Shown in pieces: positions 16,328 to 28,100 of a stretch of DNA of 34,681 nt. The stretch comes from an uncultured Prevotella sp. GTDB lineage: Bacteria > Bacteroidota > Bacteroidia > Bacteroidales > Bacteroidaceae. Positions within the stretch are counted from its first letter, which is position 1, and every line of letters starts with the position of its first letter. Below the pieces are notes generated by a model. That model saw only the letters and a list, made by a program, of their open reading frames with translations, ran no database searches and had not been told where the DNA came from. The position numbers and the translations under genes were made by a program. The stretch covers positions 1 to 34,681 of the forward strand of contig UQHJ01000024.1 in the NCBI GenBank assembly GCA_900540885.1. The letters run 5' to 3'.

Positions 16328-17506
16328 TTAGCGTCGTTTCCCGAAAAGGTCGCGAATGCCGTCCATGTCGAATGTGAGCGAAACGCGGAGTGTCTGGTCG
16401 AGAGGGTTAGAGGCAGAGGTGGCGATGACATAGCCTGCGTCAATGGCCATAACGTTCATGCGAAATCCTGCACCTACAGTGGCATACTTTCGGTTGCCTT
16501 GCATATTGCTTTCGTGATGATAACCAGCGCGCAAAGAGAATTTGTCGTTGTAAGTATATTCTGCACCGATGCTCCACTGAATCTCTTCCATTTCACCTTT
16601 AAAGCCGCGTTCAGAGTCACCGAACGATGTAAAGATGCCGCTGATTGACGACTTGTTGTAATATTCGCGGTCCAATCGTTCTTGGTAGTCTTCGTCAGTC
16701 TCGTCAGATCCTTGCAAGGGCATGGAGGGTACGAGGAGTTTGTTGGCATCGGCCGAGATGCTTATGCGATTGTATTCGTTAAGGGGAATCATGTAGCTCA
16801 GACCTAAGCGTAGGTTGGTGGGAATGAAGTAAGAGCGGTCGTCGCCGTATGAGATTTTGCTACCAATGTTGTTGATATTTAAGCCCCATGCTAACTGACA
16901 CTCGCGTTGTCCCATCATTAAATAGGTGTTGTAATAAAGCGCAATGTCTGCAGCAAAGGCAGATCCTGCGGTAGAATTGTCGTCGTAGTGGCCAGATATA
17001 TCAGAGTAGATGTAGCGTAGACCTACGGCTGCCGAGAACTTCTCGCTCAACATACGTGAGTAGGCTGCATCGAAACTCATTTCGTAGGGACGCACGGTAA
17101 TGTTTTCGCCTCCTTCTACTTCACCTAATGTGAAGTAGCGAAGTGAAGCACTAAGAGCTTGGTAGTCTCCTAAGCGGACATAGCCTGCAGCGTTGAGCAA
17201 TGCGATACCTGTTGTGAGTTTACGCAACCATGGGGTGTAGTTGATGGCTATGCCTGCACGTGATATGGTGAAGGGAAATTTGGCTGGATTCCAATATTGT
17301 GAGTGTACATCGGGGTCGGTTGCAGCACCCACGTCGCCCATACCTCCAGCACGCGCATCGGGGGCTACGCTGAGTGAGGTAACACCTGTGCGAACTGGAT
17401 TGAATTGGTCGCGTACTTCATCTTCAGCCTTTGCTGATTGCACTGTTGCGAGGCCTAAAAGTAGGAGGGCACTGCTTGTTAGCAGTGTGGAGTTATTTCG
17501 TGTCAT
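16328..17506 (-). CDS. porV: Type IX secretion outer-membrane protein PorV
   Basis: PorV (LptO) is a FadL-like beta-barrel that collects cargo from the SprA translocon and brings it to the PorU sortase. The 392-residue protein has a signal peptide (about 1-27), then the family start SLSVAPDARAGGMGDVGAATDPDV (44-67) and QYWNPAKFPF (70-79). Repeated amphipathic beta-strands run to the C-terminus (TLRVSLTFDMDGIRDLFGKRR). An acidic loop (GSDETDEDYQERLDREYY) is probably extracellular. The gene begins 15 bp after porU, which supports cotranscription and joint work in the attachment complex. Confidence 0.95.
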   Translation of the reverse strand: MTRNNSTLLTSSALLLLGLATVQSAKAEDEVRDQFNPVRTGVTSLSVAPDARAGGMGDVGAATDPDVHSQYWNPAKFPFTISRAGIAINYTPWLRKLTTGIALLNAAGYVRLGDYQALSASLRYFTLGEVEGGENITVRPYEMSFDAAYSRMLSEKFSAAVGLRYIYSDISGHYDDNSTAGSAFAADIALYYNTYLMMGQRECQLAWGLNINNIGSKISYGDDRSYFIPTNLRLGLSYMIPLNEYNRISISADANKLLVPSMPLQGSDETDEDYQERLDREYYNKSSISGIFTSFGDSERGFKGEMEEIQWSIGAEYTYNDKFSLRAGYHHESNMQGNRKYATVGAGFRMNVMAIDAGYVIATSASNPLDQTLRVSLTFDMDGIRDLFGKRR

Positions 17507-17521
17507 CGTTCGTTTATATCC

Positions 17522-20500
17522 TTATCGTATAATAATCTTTTTAGTTGAAGTCTCTTTATCACCGACCTTGCTTCGGTAAAGATAAACGCCTGCGGGAACT
17601 TTGTTGCCTGCGTAATCAGTCAAGTTCCAATTAAATGAGGCATATCTTACGCCAGCTGCGATGTCTGCCTTATTATGCCATACGCGTAGGCCTGATACGT
17701 TGAATACTTCTGTTATCACAGGAGTAGTCGATTCAGAATTAGCTCGCTCGGTGAAGGTCGTGATAAAGCGTGTCGATACAGTAGGCGTTAACGTCGTGGC
17801 TGATACGTCGAATTTGGGTTGCTCCTTATCTGTAACGTTGAATGACAGAGTTGTTGTTGTATTGTTATCGAATACGTCCCATATTCGTAGTGTAGCAGTG
17901 TGTGCTCCTAATGAGAGTGTGGGTAAGGGGTAGGTGAGCAGCCCTTCGTTATACTTGCCAGCTGATAGGGTGAAGTAGTCACTTACTTTATATACTTCAT
18001 TTCTATTGCCGTCGAACCAAAGTTCCATATCATGGCCTAAGTTGCCCGACATCATTGATATTCCTGACGAGTCAGCAATGGTGGCATAAAGCGTGGCGTC
18101 TGCCCCTACAAAGCCACCATTGGGAAAGTCGGGCGCATTGAGGTACATGTAGACGTTAGGACCTATGGTATCAGCCTCTTCCGTATTGGCACTACGCCCA
18201 AAGCAGAAGCGGTCAAACGTTCCGTTAAACTCCTTGGTGTTATCATTGTTAACAGCATAAAGCGATAGTTTTGAGGCGTTGGTCGAAAGTTCAGCGCCAC
18301 GTGGTATGATAACGTCTATTGTAAATTTGCCATCTTTTACTTCCACCTTTCCGTCAAACATGTTTTGCGTATAGTCGGTATATTGGAAGTTCTTGGCAGT
18401 AGTGTTGCCCGTACCTTTGCATGTGATGGATTGTAAAGGTGCGAAGATAGTCGCATAAAGAGTTCCATTAAAGCTTGTGTCGGGAGAAGGATTGCTTGCA
18501 TTGTTGTAGACGTATCCAGAGAATTGGATAGGACGGCCAACGGCCATGTTGCTAAATGAGTTAGCACCTAATGGAACGTGGTCAATGCTATCAATGGCTA
18601 TACCCGTCTCGGCATATGCCAAAGTGAGTGCAGGGTCGCCGAGAAAAGTATATTTCAACTTGTTCATGGTGGGGTCAGACCCAATGGTATTGCCGTTCGA
18701 AGTAGAAGTAAGTAACTCTACCTTTGCATAACGCATAGCATCACCTATGCTGTAGCGTTTGCCGGTATCGTCCTTTTTGAAAAGATACTTTATCAATCCT
18801 TTATTGATAGCGCTGTTGTAGTTAGCATAAACAGAGCGTGAAGCACATATTACCCCCATGGCTCCACCATTGCGATTGAATAGAGCGTTGCGGCCAAGGT
18901 CGGAATAGGTGTTGTCGTAAGGAGTAATTTCGCATGAAGCAAATATCCACAAGGGCATAGCAGAACAAACGTTTGTCTGCATATCGCTTTTGTCAATTAA
19001 GAAGTAATGTGATAAGCGATCAGGGTTACCATGGCCGTTATAGTTGAAGATAAGTGCCCCTTGTTTCATTGAAGCCTTCAACTTATTAGTGGCTTGCGGT
19101 ATGGTGGTACCTTTGGCCTCTGCTGCAGTAGAGTAAGCATCTAAGAAGATGCGGCGCAACATGAACCCTTCGTTAGCAGATTGCTGTAGTTGCTTGGTAA
19201 CGCCTTGAGCGTCTTGCATGTGTAAGTTGTTATTACCAGCATCGGCTATGGCCCACATATTGTTTTTCCATGCTCCAGTGTTTTCGTTGCGGTCGTAACG
19301 AATGGCTTGGTCGACGAGCCATTTAGCACTCTCTTCATCGCTGCATAAGAAACGACCTATTCCGAGGTCAAGTTTTTCAGTTACGATATTGCTTCCCTCG
19401 TTGTCGTCTAACATGCCATAGTAATCTTCTGTAACATAGTCGTAGAGCGTACCAAGTTTATATTCACCTGTTTTCTTTTCCTCTTCGCTACGTTCGTAGG
19501 CCAATAGATAGTCGTCGGGCGAGCTATTCTTCATTTCGTCGCTTATCATGCGGTTGTCGTAGTTACATTCACCGAAGAGTAGTAGATAGCGAGGAGCATT
19601 GTCCATTGACTCCGCTTTATCGTAGAGCATTTTGAGGTAGCGGCGATAAGCAGAGGCATCAGGGGTGCCTGACGAGAATTCATTATATAATTGGTCAGCA
19701 CGCACAACTTTAACTCGCAGTCCGTTCGTATCGCGATGTGCTTGTGCTAAACGTTCTGCTTGCGCTGTAAGTTTGTTAGATGCTGGTACTATAATAACGT
19801 AGTCGATGTCCTTGTCAGCGTGTAAATTCTGATTTTCTACGTTACCGACAATTGTGGGAGAATCGTAGTTCGCGGCAACGTTAACGACTACATATCGATC
19901 AGAAACGTCGAACACATGTGCTTTATACGTACTTCCTGAAAGCGTGCCTGGTAGTTCGGCCACTTGTGATTGAGCGTCGCCCAACTTCCACACGCGCGTA
20001 TTATTATCGGCTCCTTCAACGCATAGTAAAATGTTGCCATGCTTCTCAGTCGTAAAGGCCTTGTTACATTGAGGCGTTAAGTAGCGTTGGTAGGTGGCGT
20101 ATAGGTAGTTAAGACGTCCTTTAGCCTGTGTGAAAATTGCAAATCGCGCCTCTTCATTTGTTTCGAGTTTAAAACTACCGTTATAGCCGCGTGCTTCTTC
20201 TCCTTCTCCTAATTTAGAGAAGTAACCGCTTGCCATTTGTTTACCATCAGTCGTATTGGCAATGGTGAAAGTAGACGTACTTTTAGATGCGGCTGTAACG
20301 TCGTAGGCAATTTGACATTCAGCCCCCGTGTTGCCTGGAAGTGATAGTTTAAAGGTGTGGCCATTCTGTAGCTCATTATTATCGTAGAAGCGACGTCCAC
20401 CGGCATACCAAACAAAGGCTTCGTTGTCGTTGAGCGCATGGTCGATAACAGTAGTTACTTCTTCTGTGGTTTCACTTACGGGAGCAGCTAACGTCTCTAA

Positions 20501-21262
20501 TGAGGCAGGTGTTTCGTCTGCTTGAGCTTCGGTCAAGAAGTAGTAGCTATAGTTAGAGAAGGTGTTGCGCGTAAACTTTGTGTCGCTATTCCACGTTAGC
20601 ACGCCTTCAGCATAGAACAAGACTGACCCATCGCGGCGGTAAAGTGGCACCTCGTTTAAGTCGTCAATTAAGCCATTCTTCCCTGTAAAAGCAAAGTTCT
20701 CAGTAATTAATCTACCACCGTAACCATAGAGACGAACTTTAGAGGGATCAGTAAACCCTGCCTTCTTTAGTTGTTCATTCGTTAACTGATAAATACCTTC
20801 TTTATCGACTTTTATTTTGACCCACTTCCCCTCCGCTAAGACAGAGTTATCAGCATATCGTTGTGCTTTATCAGTCGCTAAAGTCGCTTTGATAGCAGCC
20901 CGTAGGTAAGTAGCTTTTATTCCCTTGTTGTGTACAATAGGCTTTAAATCGTATTGTTTGATAGCGAACCATTCGCCTCTGCGTTTCACAATAGGAGTGT
21001 AGGCAACGTCAACAATCGTCTCGCCACGACTGATGCCACGATTGATGTAAAACTGAACTTGATCTTCAGCTTCAAATCCCTGTTTGCGTAGCTCGTCAAT
21101 GGTTTTTCTTGACAATCTTTCGTATTCTGGATATTCTATTTTGAAACTGACAGAGTCTGTTGGCAGCAGTTGCCCCAAGTTGAACTGTTCTGTTTTGCAA
21201 AACGTTTGTGCTTGAAGGCTTGCCGTCATTAACGCAGACAATAGTAAGGTGGTAGCTCTCAT
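17522..21262 (-). CDS. porU: Type IX secretion sortase PorU (C25 gingipain family)
   Basis: PorU is the surface peptidase that removes the C-terminal sorting domain of type IX cargo and attaches the protein to the cell surface. This protein is 1246 residues, with a signal peptide (about 1-19) and a long beta-rich N-terminal part. The C25 catalytic domain (about 485-880) carries His744 in NYNGHGNPDR and Cys777 in FASCEITPYD, the expected dyad. Ig-like regions follow. The end (about 1175-1246) is a type IX C-terminal domain: VFNVSGLRVW, NLTDYAGNKVPAGVYLYR and the final KKIIIR. PorU is known to keep such a domain. It has its own promoter upstream and porV 15 bp downstream. Confidence 0.95.
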   Translation of the reverse strand: MRATTLLLSALMTASLQAQTFCKTEQFNLGQLLPTDSVSFKIEYPEYERLSRKTIDELRKQGFEAEDQVQFYINRGISRGETIVDVAYTPIVKRRGEWFAIKQYDLKPIVHNKGIKATYLRAAIKATLATDKAQRYADNSVLAEGKWVKIKVDKEGIYQLTNEQLKKAGFTDPSKVRLYGYGGRLITENFAFTGKNGLIDDLNEVPLYRRDGSVLFYAEGVLTWNSDTKFTRNTFSNYSYYFLTEAQADETPASLETLAAPVSETTEEVTTVIDHALNDNEAFVWYAGGRRFYDNNELQNGHTFKLSLPGNTGAECQIAYDVTAASKSTSTFTIANTTDGKQMASGYFSKLGEGEEARGYNGSFKLETNEEARFAIFTQAKGRLNYLYATYQRYLTPQCNKAFTTEKHGNILLCVEGADNNTRVWKLGDAQSQVAELPGTLSGSTYKAHVFDVSDRYVVVNVAANYDSPTIVGNVENQNLHADKDIDYVIIVPASNKLTAQAERLAQAHRDTNGLRVKVVRADQLYNEFSSGTPDASAYRRYLKMLYDKAESMDNAPRYLLLFGECNYDNRMISDEMKNSSPDDYLLAYERSEEEKKTGEYKLGTLYDYVTEDYYGMLDDNEGSNIVTEKLDLGIGRFLCSDEESAKWLVDQAIRYDRNENTGAWKNNMWAIADAGNNNLHMQDAQGVTKQLQQSANEGFMLRRIFLDAYSTAAEAKGTTIPQATNKLKASMKQGALIFNYNGHGNPDRLSHYFLIDKSDMQTNVCSAMPLWIFASCEITPYDNTYSDLGRNALFNRNGGAMGVICASRSVYANYNSAINKGLIKYLFKKDDTGKRYSIGDAMRYAKVELLTSTSNGNTIGSDPTMNKLKYTFLGDPALTLAYAETGIAIDSIDHVPLGANSFSNMAVGRPIQFSGYVYNNASNPSPDTSFNGTLYATIFAPLQSITCKGTGNTTAKNFQYTDYTQNMFDGKVEVKDGKFTIDVIIPRGAELSTNASKLSLYAVNNDNTKEFNGTFDRFCFGRSANTEEADTIGPNVYMYLNAPDFPNGGFVGADATLYATIADSSGISMMSGNLGHDMELWFDGNRNEVYKVSDYFTLSAGKYNEGLLTYPLPTLSLGAHTATLRIWDVFDNNTTTTLSFNVTDKEQPKFDVSATTLTPTVSTRFITTFTERANSESTTPVITEVFNVSGLRVWHNKADIAAGVRYASFNWNLTDYAGNKVPAGVYLYRSKVGDKETSTKKIIIR

Positions 21263-21315
21263 GTATGAATCGTTGCTAAAGTAGTTCGAATGTTAGATTT
21301 TGTGTAAACGTTATA

Positions 21316-21348
21316 TACGTAAAAACGTACAAATATACTTGAAAGTAT
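21316..21348 (-). promoter_or_regulatory. porU promoter region with two flanking inverted repeats
   Basis: On the minus strand TATATTTG (plus 21330-21337) is an exact -7 box. It is flanked by two short dyads. The first, atactt-ga-aagtat (21335-21348), overlaps its upstream edge. The second, tacgt-aaaa-acgta (21316-21329), lies where transcription should start. A TTTTC lies about 20 nt upstream as a weak -33. The dyads may be regulator sites, but this is inference. Confidence 0.55.
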
Positions 21349-21414
21349 GGACAACATGAAAACTTTTGCGCATATTCTTATAGTAAGTTGTCACTTTTAG
21401 CGGGAAAAGTCAGC

Positions 21415-22014
21415 TTATTTGATATTGAACGATACTAAGTGTGTGTCGTTAAGTGATAGCTTTATGTTGTCATCGATATTGACTAGTAGCGCTTCCATAT
21501 TTAATGGCATGAGTAAAATGTCACCTTGGCGCATGGTGTAAAACTCGCTGATACGTTCTATTTGTCTGTCAATCACTTCTAATAAAGGTCTTGTTTCAAA
21601 TTGACAGGAATGGGTCACGTCGTTAAGTTGCAGGTCAGCGTGCATTTGTTCTGTCAACGTGTCGCACTTCCTTTCAGCAACAACAACAGCGTTGTCAAAA
21701 CCAATGGCGAGTTCCCAAGGGCGGTTTTCATGTTGTAGTTGTTTAAGTAAATCGTGTGCAATGAAATGAATGCCTAATGTAATGTCATTCATATTATAAT
21801 AGCGGTGTGCAAAGCGCTGGCTAATGCTACGTCCTAATCGGTTGATGCGAATGCAACACACAAGTTGAGCCATACATTGCTTTGTAAAGTCAGGTATGAA
21901 GAACGGACGCTTCTGAATTAGCAATGCGGTGTCAGGAATAGTCGTTACGTCTACATCATTATATAACGTATTGTCGTTCGTTTTATTGTGTGGGAAAAAT
22001 CGGAAAATCTTCAT
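21415..22014 (-). CDS. FAH-fold protein lacking metal ligands (probable pseudoenzyme)
   Basis: This 199-residue protein aligns by eye with fumarylacetoacetate hydrolase family members such as E. coli YcgM: PDTALLIQKRPFFIPDF (27-43), RRYYNMNDITLGI-type middle, RPWELAIGFDNAVVV (98-112) and EFYTMRQGDILL (157-168). The catalytic site is gone. The metal-binding E-x-E is M48-A-Q50. The third ligand Asp, in the usual LD-T-RD, is His83. The TGTP loop reads MPLN. The frame is intact and of normal family length, so the loss looks selected rather than like decay. It lies between sprA and porU. As I recall, a FAH-family gene also precedes porU in Porphyromonas gingivalis. A structural or regulatory role is possible but unproven. 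Confidence 0.75.
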   Translation of the reverse strand: MKIFRFFPHNKTNDNTLYNDVDVTTIPDTALLIQKRPFFIPDFTKQCMAQLVCCIRINRLGRSISQRFAHRYYNMNDITLGIHFIAHDLLKQLQHENRPWELAIGFDNAVVVAERKCDTLTEQMHADLQLNDVTHSCQFETRPLLEVIDRQIERISEFYTMRQGDILLMPLNMEALLVNIDDNIKLSLNDTHLVSFNIK

Positions 22015-22054
22015 TTTGTAAAAGTTGGTAGTTATGGAGTGGTGGGGAAACTGT

Positions 22055-22141
22055 AAGGCAATGCTTGCCTTAAAACGTTTAAAAGTTGAGAAACTGAAAT
22101 GTACTTCCTAATTAATATAAAGAACTTTCAATTTCTCAACT
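22055..22141 (-). terminator. Hairpins after sprA, possible terminator
   Basis: A long-loop hairpin (22084-22093 with 22132-22141, perfect 10 bp plus about 4 more pairs after one mismatch) starts 7 bp past the sprA stop. On the minus strand a T-rich stretch follows it. A second perfect stem, aaggcaa/ttgcctt (22055-22061 with 22065-22071), lies beyond. Neither is a textbook terminator. Confidence 0.4.
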
Positions 22142-22147
22142 ATGTAG

Positions 22148-25100
22148 TTATCGGTTCAGAATAAACTTGAGGCTAACGCCAAAATCCTGTGTAGTAACGG
22201 GGTATGAATTTGACGTAAGAAGCGGTTTGTTCATCTGACGGTCGTAGTAAGCCGTCAGCGTAAGGTATTTGCTCAGCGCGTAGTCTGCCGAGAACGATAC
22301 TTGTACAGCCTTGTTACCACTTGTAGCTTGCGTCAACTGCGTAAGAATGTCGCGGTTAAGAGCACTCTGATTACGCAGTGTGAGGTCAAAGCGGAGGTTC
22401 AAGTCGTTAGCAAAGCCGCGGCTATTGGTGGTTGTGGCTTTGTTGCCAGTTCCAGACTTCTTACTCTTAACCGTTTTCTTCGGAGCAAAGAGGTTGAGGT
22501 CGGCAATTTTGTAGCCAAGGCCAATTACAAAATCGTTAGAGCGTGTCTCGGTTAGCTGTTGTGAAGTCATGCTTAGGGCCAAAACACGTGTCTTACGCAT
22601 TTCAACCTTCGCGGTCAAGTTGTTTTGGAAAGTCATGTCAACACCAATAAGAGGTGAGAAACTTTCGTTAATGCTCACCGTTGTAACGTCGTACATACAG
22701 CTAGGCACGGGATTGCCCGATGCAACGTCGTTGATAAAGCCAAATCCGTTCATGTACTCCATGTAGCTTGAATACGTATTGTACGACCCCACAGAGTAAA
22801 CGCTCTTGTAGGCGTGATTAAGATTAAAGCTCTTGAACGTTTTCTTCATTTTTGGCAATTTAGCTAAACCACCATAGCTGATGCTCCAGTTAGGCAAAAG
22901 TTTGAGCATGGCGGGGAAGATGTCCAGTCCCGTGTTGCCCATGGTATAAGCATTCAAGAAGGCTGGTATCATAACTTCGGGTGAATAAGCGCTAACCGTA
23001 CCGTTTGCGGGATCGAACGTTGAACCTGCCAACGTAGAGTTGGCGGGGTAGGGTGCTCCTACGTATTTTTGCTCAATTTGTTGGCGATAGCTTTCAAGCG
23101 AACTTACAAACTTGTTGAACGTTTTACTCTTGTACCCCTTGTCTGGTGATCCAGCCTTTTCAAAAGCCGAACCAATAGATATGGTAGTCATAGTAAACGA
23201 ACCCGTTTGTGTGGTAGGCATACCATCAAACATGAACTGAATGCTACGGTTGCGATTGACGTTGCGTGAGGCATTGAGGTCAATCTTAACGTCACGGAAT
23301 GGTTCAAGTGTAGCTCTCAGTTGTAATGACTCCGTTAGAGCAGAAGTGGCAGGCGTAGAAACACTGTCGGCCATTAAGAGCCAACCGCGTTGAGCCGCTT
23401 TGTTGATGTAACCCTCATCGGTAGCACCAAAAGCAAAGTCAAGTCCAGGCGAAAGCAGACCACCCAACTTTCCTTGTCCAAACACATTGCCCACGTTTGG
23501 CAAGAATCCCGGTACGTTCATGTTGAAGCGGTTCGTATAGTTGACGCTAATGTTGCGCACCATCATTAAGAAGCGCGTACCCAATTGTAGCGTTTTATAC
23601 CACCCTTGATCTTCCTTACGCTTTTTAGGCGTTACAGTAATCTTTATGCGGGCTGTGTCTTTTGACAAGATTTCAATCTTGTTATTATCCACGACCTTAT
23701 AGCGCAGAGGGTAACGACTGCCGTCAGTGCGTAAAGCAGTAACACGTAGATTCTTAGACCGTTGGTTGTGAAGCAACGTCTGTGTCGTGTCTGCCTTCAG
23801 CGTGAGTTCCTTTTGGAAGTTCTTCTTCTCGTTTTGCTTCGTCTTTGTCTTAGGAGTTTGTGAATATTTCTTGTTCACTTTCTTAAGGAAGTCGGAGTGA
23901 TTATAGAGAGTTTCGAGATTAAGACGGCCGTTACCCGTGATGTTGCGAGAGTTGCTGATTGTATTGCCGAGTGTAGAGCCGTCTTGCAACTCAGAGCCTC
24001 TTGCCCAGTTGTATGTAGCGTTGTAGGAAACATCTGTTGTAATCCAATCAAAGAGAGGAATCTTGTTGAGTGGCAACTTCCAAGAGAAGTCAAAGTTTTG
24101 CTGATAGGTTAAAGGGCGACCTAAGTGTTTAATACTTTGCCAGACGGAGTCCTTCCATGCCGTATAACGGTCGGGGTAAAGGTCTTTATTAACAGCCGTA
24201 TAGGGTTGTTCGATTTCAGCATTTGTGCCAGACGAGAAGTTGGCGTGAATGTTTTTGGTCAAGTCCCAACGCAATTGGAAAGAACGGTTCCACAAGAAGT
24301 CGCTCGACCAACTCAAAGGTAGAGATTGGTTATCAAGATTTTCCATGTCGCGCTCCTGTAGCTCGTAGTAAGAACGCGTAATGTCAGAGTTGAAACCAAT
24401 GTTTTGCGGTAAGAAGTTGATGCTTTGGTCTTTCATGATTTTGAACCATTTAGACTTCTTCTTCGACTTCTTAAAAGGTTCGAATGCCTTTAGGTTAGGC
24501 GACCAATTATAGTTGAAGTTGTACTTCCAATTTTGGTTCTTCTCCCAAGCTGTCGTCTCGCCCGTAGTGTTACGTGAAGAGTAAGCATAGCCAAACGTAA
24601 AGTTAGCGGGGTCGTAGGGCATAGGGTGCGACTTGGTCGAAATGTTAAATCTTGCTCCCGAGATGCTGAAGTTGCGATTAATCACAACATTCTCAGCAAT
24701 GTTTCTGAGAGAGTCCTTTTGTGCTTTGTCGGGCAAAGCATCTAAGGCATCCTTCAACTCCATGTCCGTGTCGAGCGGATTGTAGCGGGGCGAAGTGCGT
24801 TGCTTTGCGTAAGAGTAATAAATAGGTGCGTTCAATTTAGCCTTTTCAGGCAAGAACTTACCAGCATTAATGCTCGTGGTCACGCTATACTCGTAAAGGT
24901 TGTCGTCGCGACGCTGACTTACAGTCTCTTCCAATCCACCAAAGCCTTCGGTTTCGATATGTCCCGTAAGGTTGACCGTAGCCAGATCAGATAGTTGAAT
25001 GTTCAGTTGTGACTGTGCAGCCCAACCACCTTTATTCGTAAACTGTTGCAAGCGCAATTCATTGGCCCACACTTCAACGTTTTGAACGGTGCGTGAGTTG

Positions 25101-28100
25101 TTGCGCACACCAATCATGATAGTACGAACCTCGCCCAATGAGGGATTACCCATTACGCTTACCTTATTAGCTGGACGTGAGGGGTCGTATTCGGAGTAGA
25201 GCTGCGCATACGAAGTTAGTCCTAATGCCTTTTGCTTGTTACGCTTGTTCTTAGTGTCAGTAAGCAGCGACAAGTCAATGTCAAGCATATTGTCGTTAGG
25301 CCAAACAATACGTGCATTGCTGGTGTTGTCGGCATATCTTTGAGCAGGCGTAATCTTCAGAGGAATTTCGTATTCGTAGAAATTGTTCTTGTAGTCCGAA
25401 CCTAAACGAATAAACAATGAAGTCTGTCCGTCCTCAACGGCCTGTTCGCCAATAAGAGAGTTGGCATGAGCAAACATTTGCAAATGCTTATAGCGGCGAA
25501 GGTCGAGTGACGTGTTCTTGTACACGGCACGTGCATCACCGCTGGCTAACTGCTTAATGGTGAGAGAAAGTGCCTGCTCGTTATTCTGCAGTATTTGTGT
25601 TTGTCCAGGGTCAACTACACGACTAATGCCAGGAGGCATAATGTAGTTGACGGGTTCTTTGGCATTGTTCTCTTCAAAGTTAACAGCACTTACCTCTAAT
25701 GTGCCGCTCACATCGGGAGTCTTGCCTTGGTAAAGTGCTTGCTCGTATGAACGCCATTCACCATGCACTAAGTTGAGCGTAGCAAAACGCAGTACAACAG
25801 GCTTTTCAAACCCTGTCATAAACATACGCATAAAGCGAATTGAAGAGAAATCAGAAATACCACCAACGCGCTTCTCGTACTGATCGACAGGAATGCGGAA
25901 TTGGTACCACGTGTATTCGCGCGTCTTTCCGTCGCGTGTCTTTTGACTTGCTACACGCTTGTCGACAATGTAGTTTTGTCCTACTTGCATGTTGCTCTCG
26001 TCAATGCGCACGTGGTATTGGTAGTACTTTTCGTACTCATTGAGCGTGAAGTCTTGGTTGATGTCTTCAACATCGGGCGTAGTCTTGTAGGCCGTACTAT
26101 AACGCTCAGGAGAGTTTTCCGCATCGACCGAGTTGCCGTTCGGATTGTTAATGTACTTATAACGGTCTAAGATAGAACGGCGTTCGCTATCGTAGTCCGA
26201 GCCGCGATAATAGTGGAACTTATCCGCTGACGGACTGATGAGTATGCTGTCATACACTTCAGGACGTACTTTAGACTGAATGCTATTTAAAAACTCCGCG
26301 TAAGCTGGATAGCTCTTTTCTTGTTCCGAACTTAAACCATTAAAACCCACATCTTGCTTAGCGCGTGAGCCGCTTGAAGTATTAAAGGCGTAAGTCACGG
26401 TATTTTGGGTGGGAACGCGTCCCCAAATGGTCTCCGTGTATTGCGAAGGGTCGTCGTTAGTGGGGAGTCCACTTTCGTAAAACTTCTTACCGTCCTTCAG
26501 CACGTCTTCACTAATTTCGCCCAAGTTAAAGTAAAGGTCGCCATTAAAGGTTGTACCCGCATCGCGTGCCTTAATAAAGGGGTCGAGCATCCAAAACTCG
26601 ATGTATTCGATGTTGGCCGCCTCAAAGTCCGATGTTTCTAACTTACGCATCATGCCGCCCCAGCGTTGGCGCGGATTGAGTAAGTGACCATTAGAATCAA
26701 GTGAGGTATCGAGGTTGTACGGACCACGTTCATTGGGGTAGAAAGCAAGGTTAAGTACGCTTAGCGTATTAGACTCTTGCATGTTGACGCTCTTGTTGGG
26801 GAAGAGTTCGCTTTTGTACACCTCACGTACATCAGGGTCGGAGAGCTGAGCCAAGTCGTTCTTGATGTGGCTGGGTGTGAGACTTGACGAACGACGTGTG
26901 AAGAGAGGGTCAATATAATACCACGCTAAAAGAGCACGATTATAGCCATAACGCACATCATTGGTCAACTTCGACTCCTCAAACATAGAGGGAACGCTTG
27001 ACAAATTCCATTCCTTAGGGTTAGAAATGTCTATCTCGCTCTTCGAGTTCTCAAAGTCGTCAATGTAGGAAGCATTGCCTTGTGCTCCTTGACTCTTACC
27101 CGCAATGAGTTGCGCAAACTCAGCGGTAAAGTTAATGCTTGAAGGCGTAGTGCAGTGAATAAAGGGCAATTTGTTCAGCCAATCTGTAACGCGTTGGCTC
27201 TGTTTCTTCCACGAGAGGTTCAAGCCCCAAAGCGTGTTGTTAAGAGGTTCAGAACCCATTGCCACCTTTGTGGTGAGAGGTTTCTCGCCAAGGTGCATAA
27301 AAGTTCCGCCCATTTGGAAGTCCTTGCTGAAGTCGTAGGCAAAGTTCATACCGAACATGGTCTTGCGTTGCATGCCATAGTCCGTGTTGCTTTCAAGACT
27401 TACGTTGATGTTGGTGCCGGCATCGAGAATGCTCTTATTAAGAATATGAACAATGCCTGAGTTATAGTCAACCGTATAGTCCGAACCTTCAGTAAGCGTT
27501 TGTCCGCCAGCGGTAACTACTACCGATCCGCGTGGCACGTTCATGGCACCTAACTGTATTTCGTCATTACGTGTGGCCTTGTATTGACCAGTAATCATGA
27601 ACTTATTCTTCTCAGCTATTTGTTTCGCAATAGTGCGCGTTGAGTCATATAGTTCTTGGAATACGTATCTGCGTGCCACCTCATCGTTGCCAATCGCTTT
27701 GGCCAAAGAAGAACCGAAGGGTTCAACAAGGGGAAAGAATACACGGCCGCTTGAGGCATCAATGGTGTAACCTTCTACAAAGTCGAAGGTGCCGTTCGCA
27801 CCAATCTTATTATTATTGTCTAAACGGTCTAAGCCAACGAGTGAGAGTATTTTCTTATTCTTAAGGCCAGGCTCTGGAATGTAGCTGAGGTAAACACCCG
27901 TAGTATCTGAAAGGAGTTTTATGTCAAGTTTAAACTTATCCTTCTGCACTGAGGTCGCACCTAATGAGTAAACGTTTTTCATCATCAAGTCCCAGTTGCC
28001 CATTTGAGGAGTGCAGGCGGTATTTTTGAGCGTCTTAACGTAGAGCACTTCTTTCGTGTCTTTACGGTCAGACGAGAGTTCGCCCACTTGATAAGTTTGT

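Noticed and set aside
21415..22014. FAH-like gene as a decaying pseudogene
   Set aside because: The frame is uninterrupted, of family length, and keeps the structural motifs. Only the catalytic positions differ.
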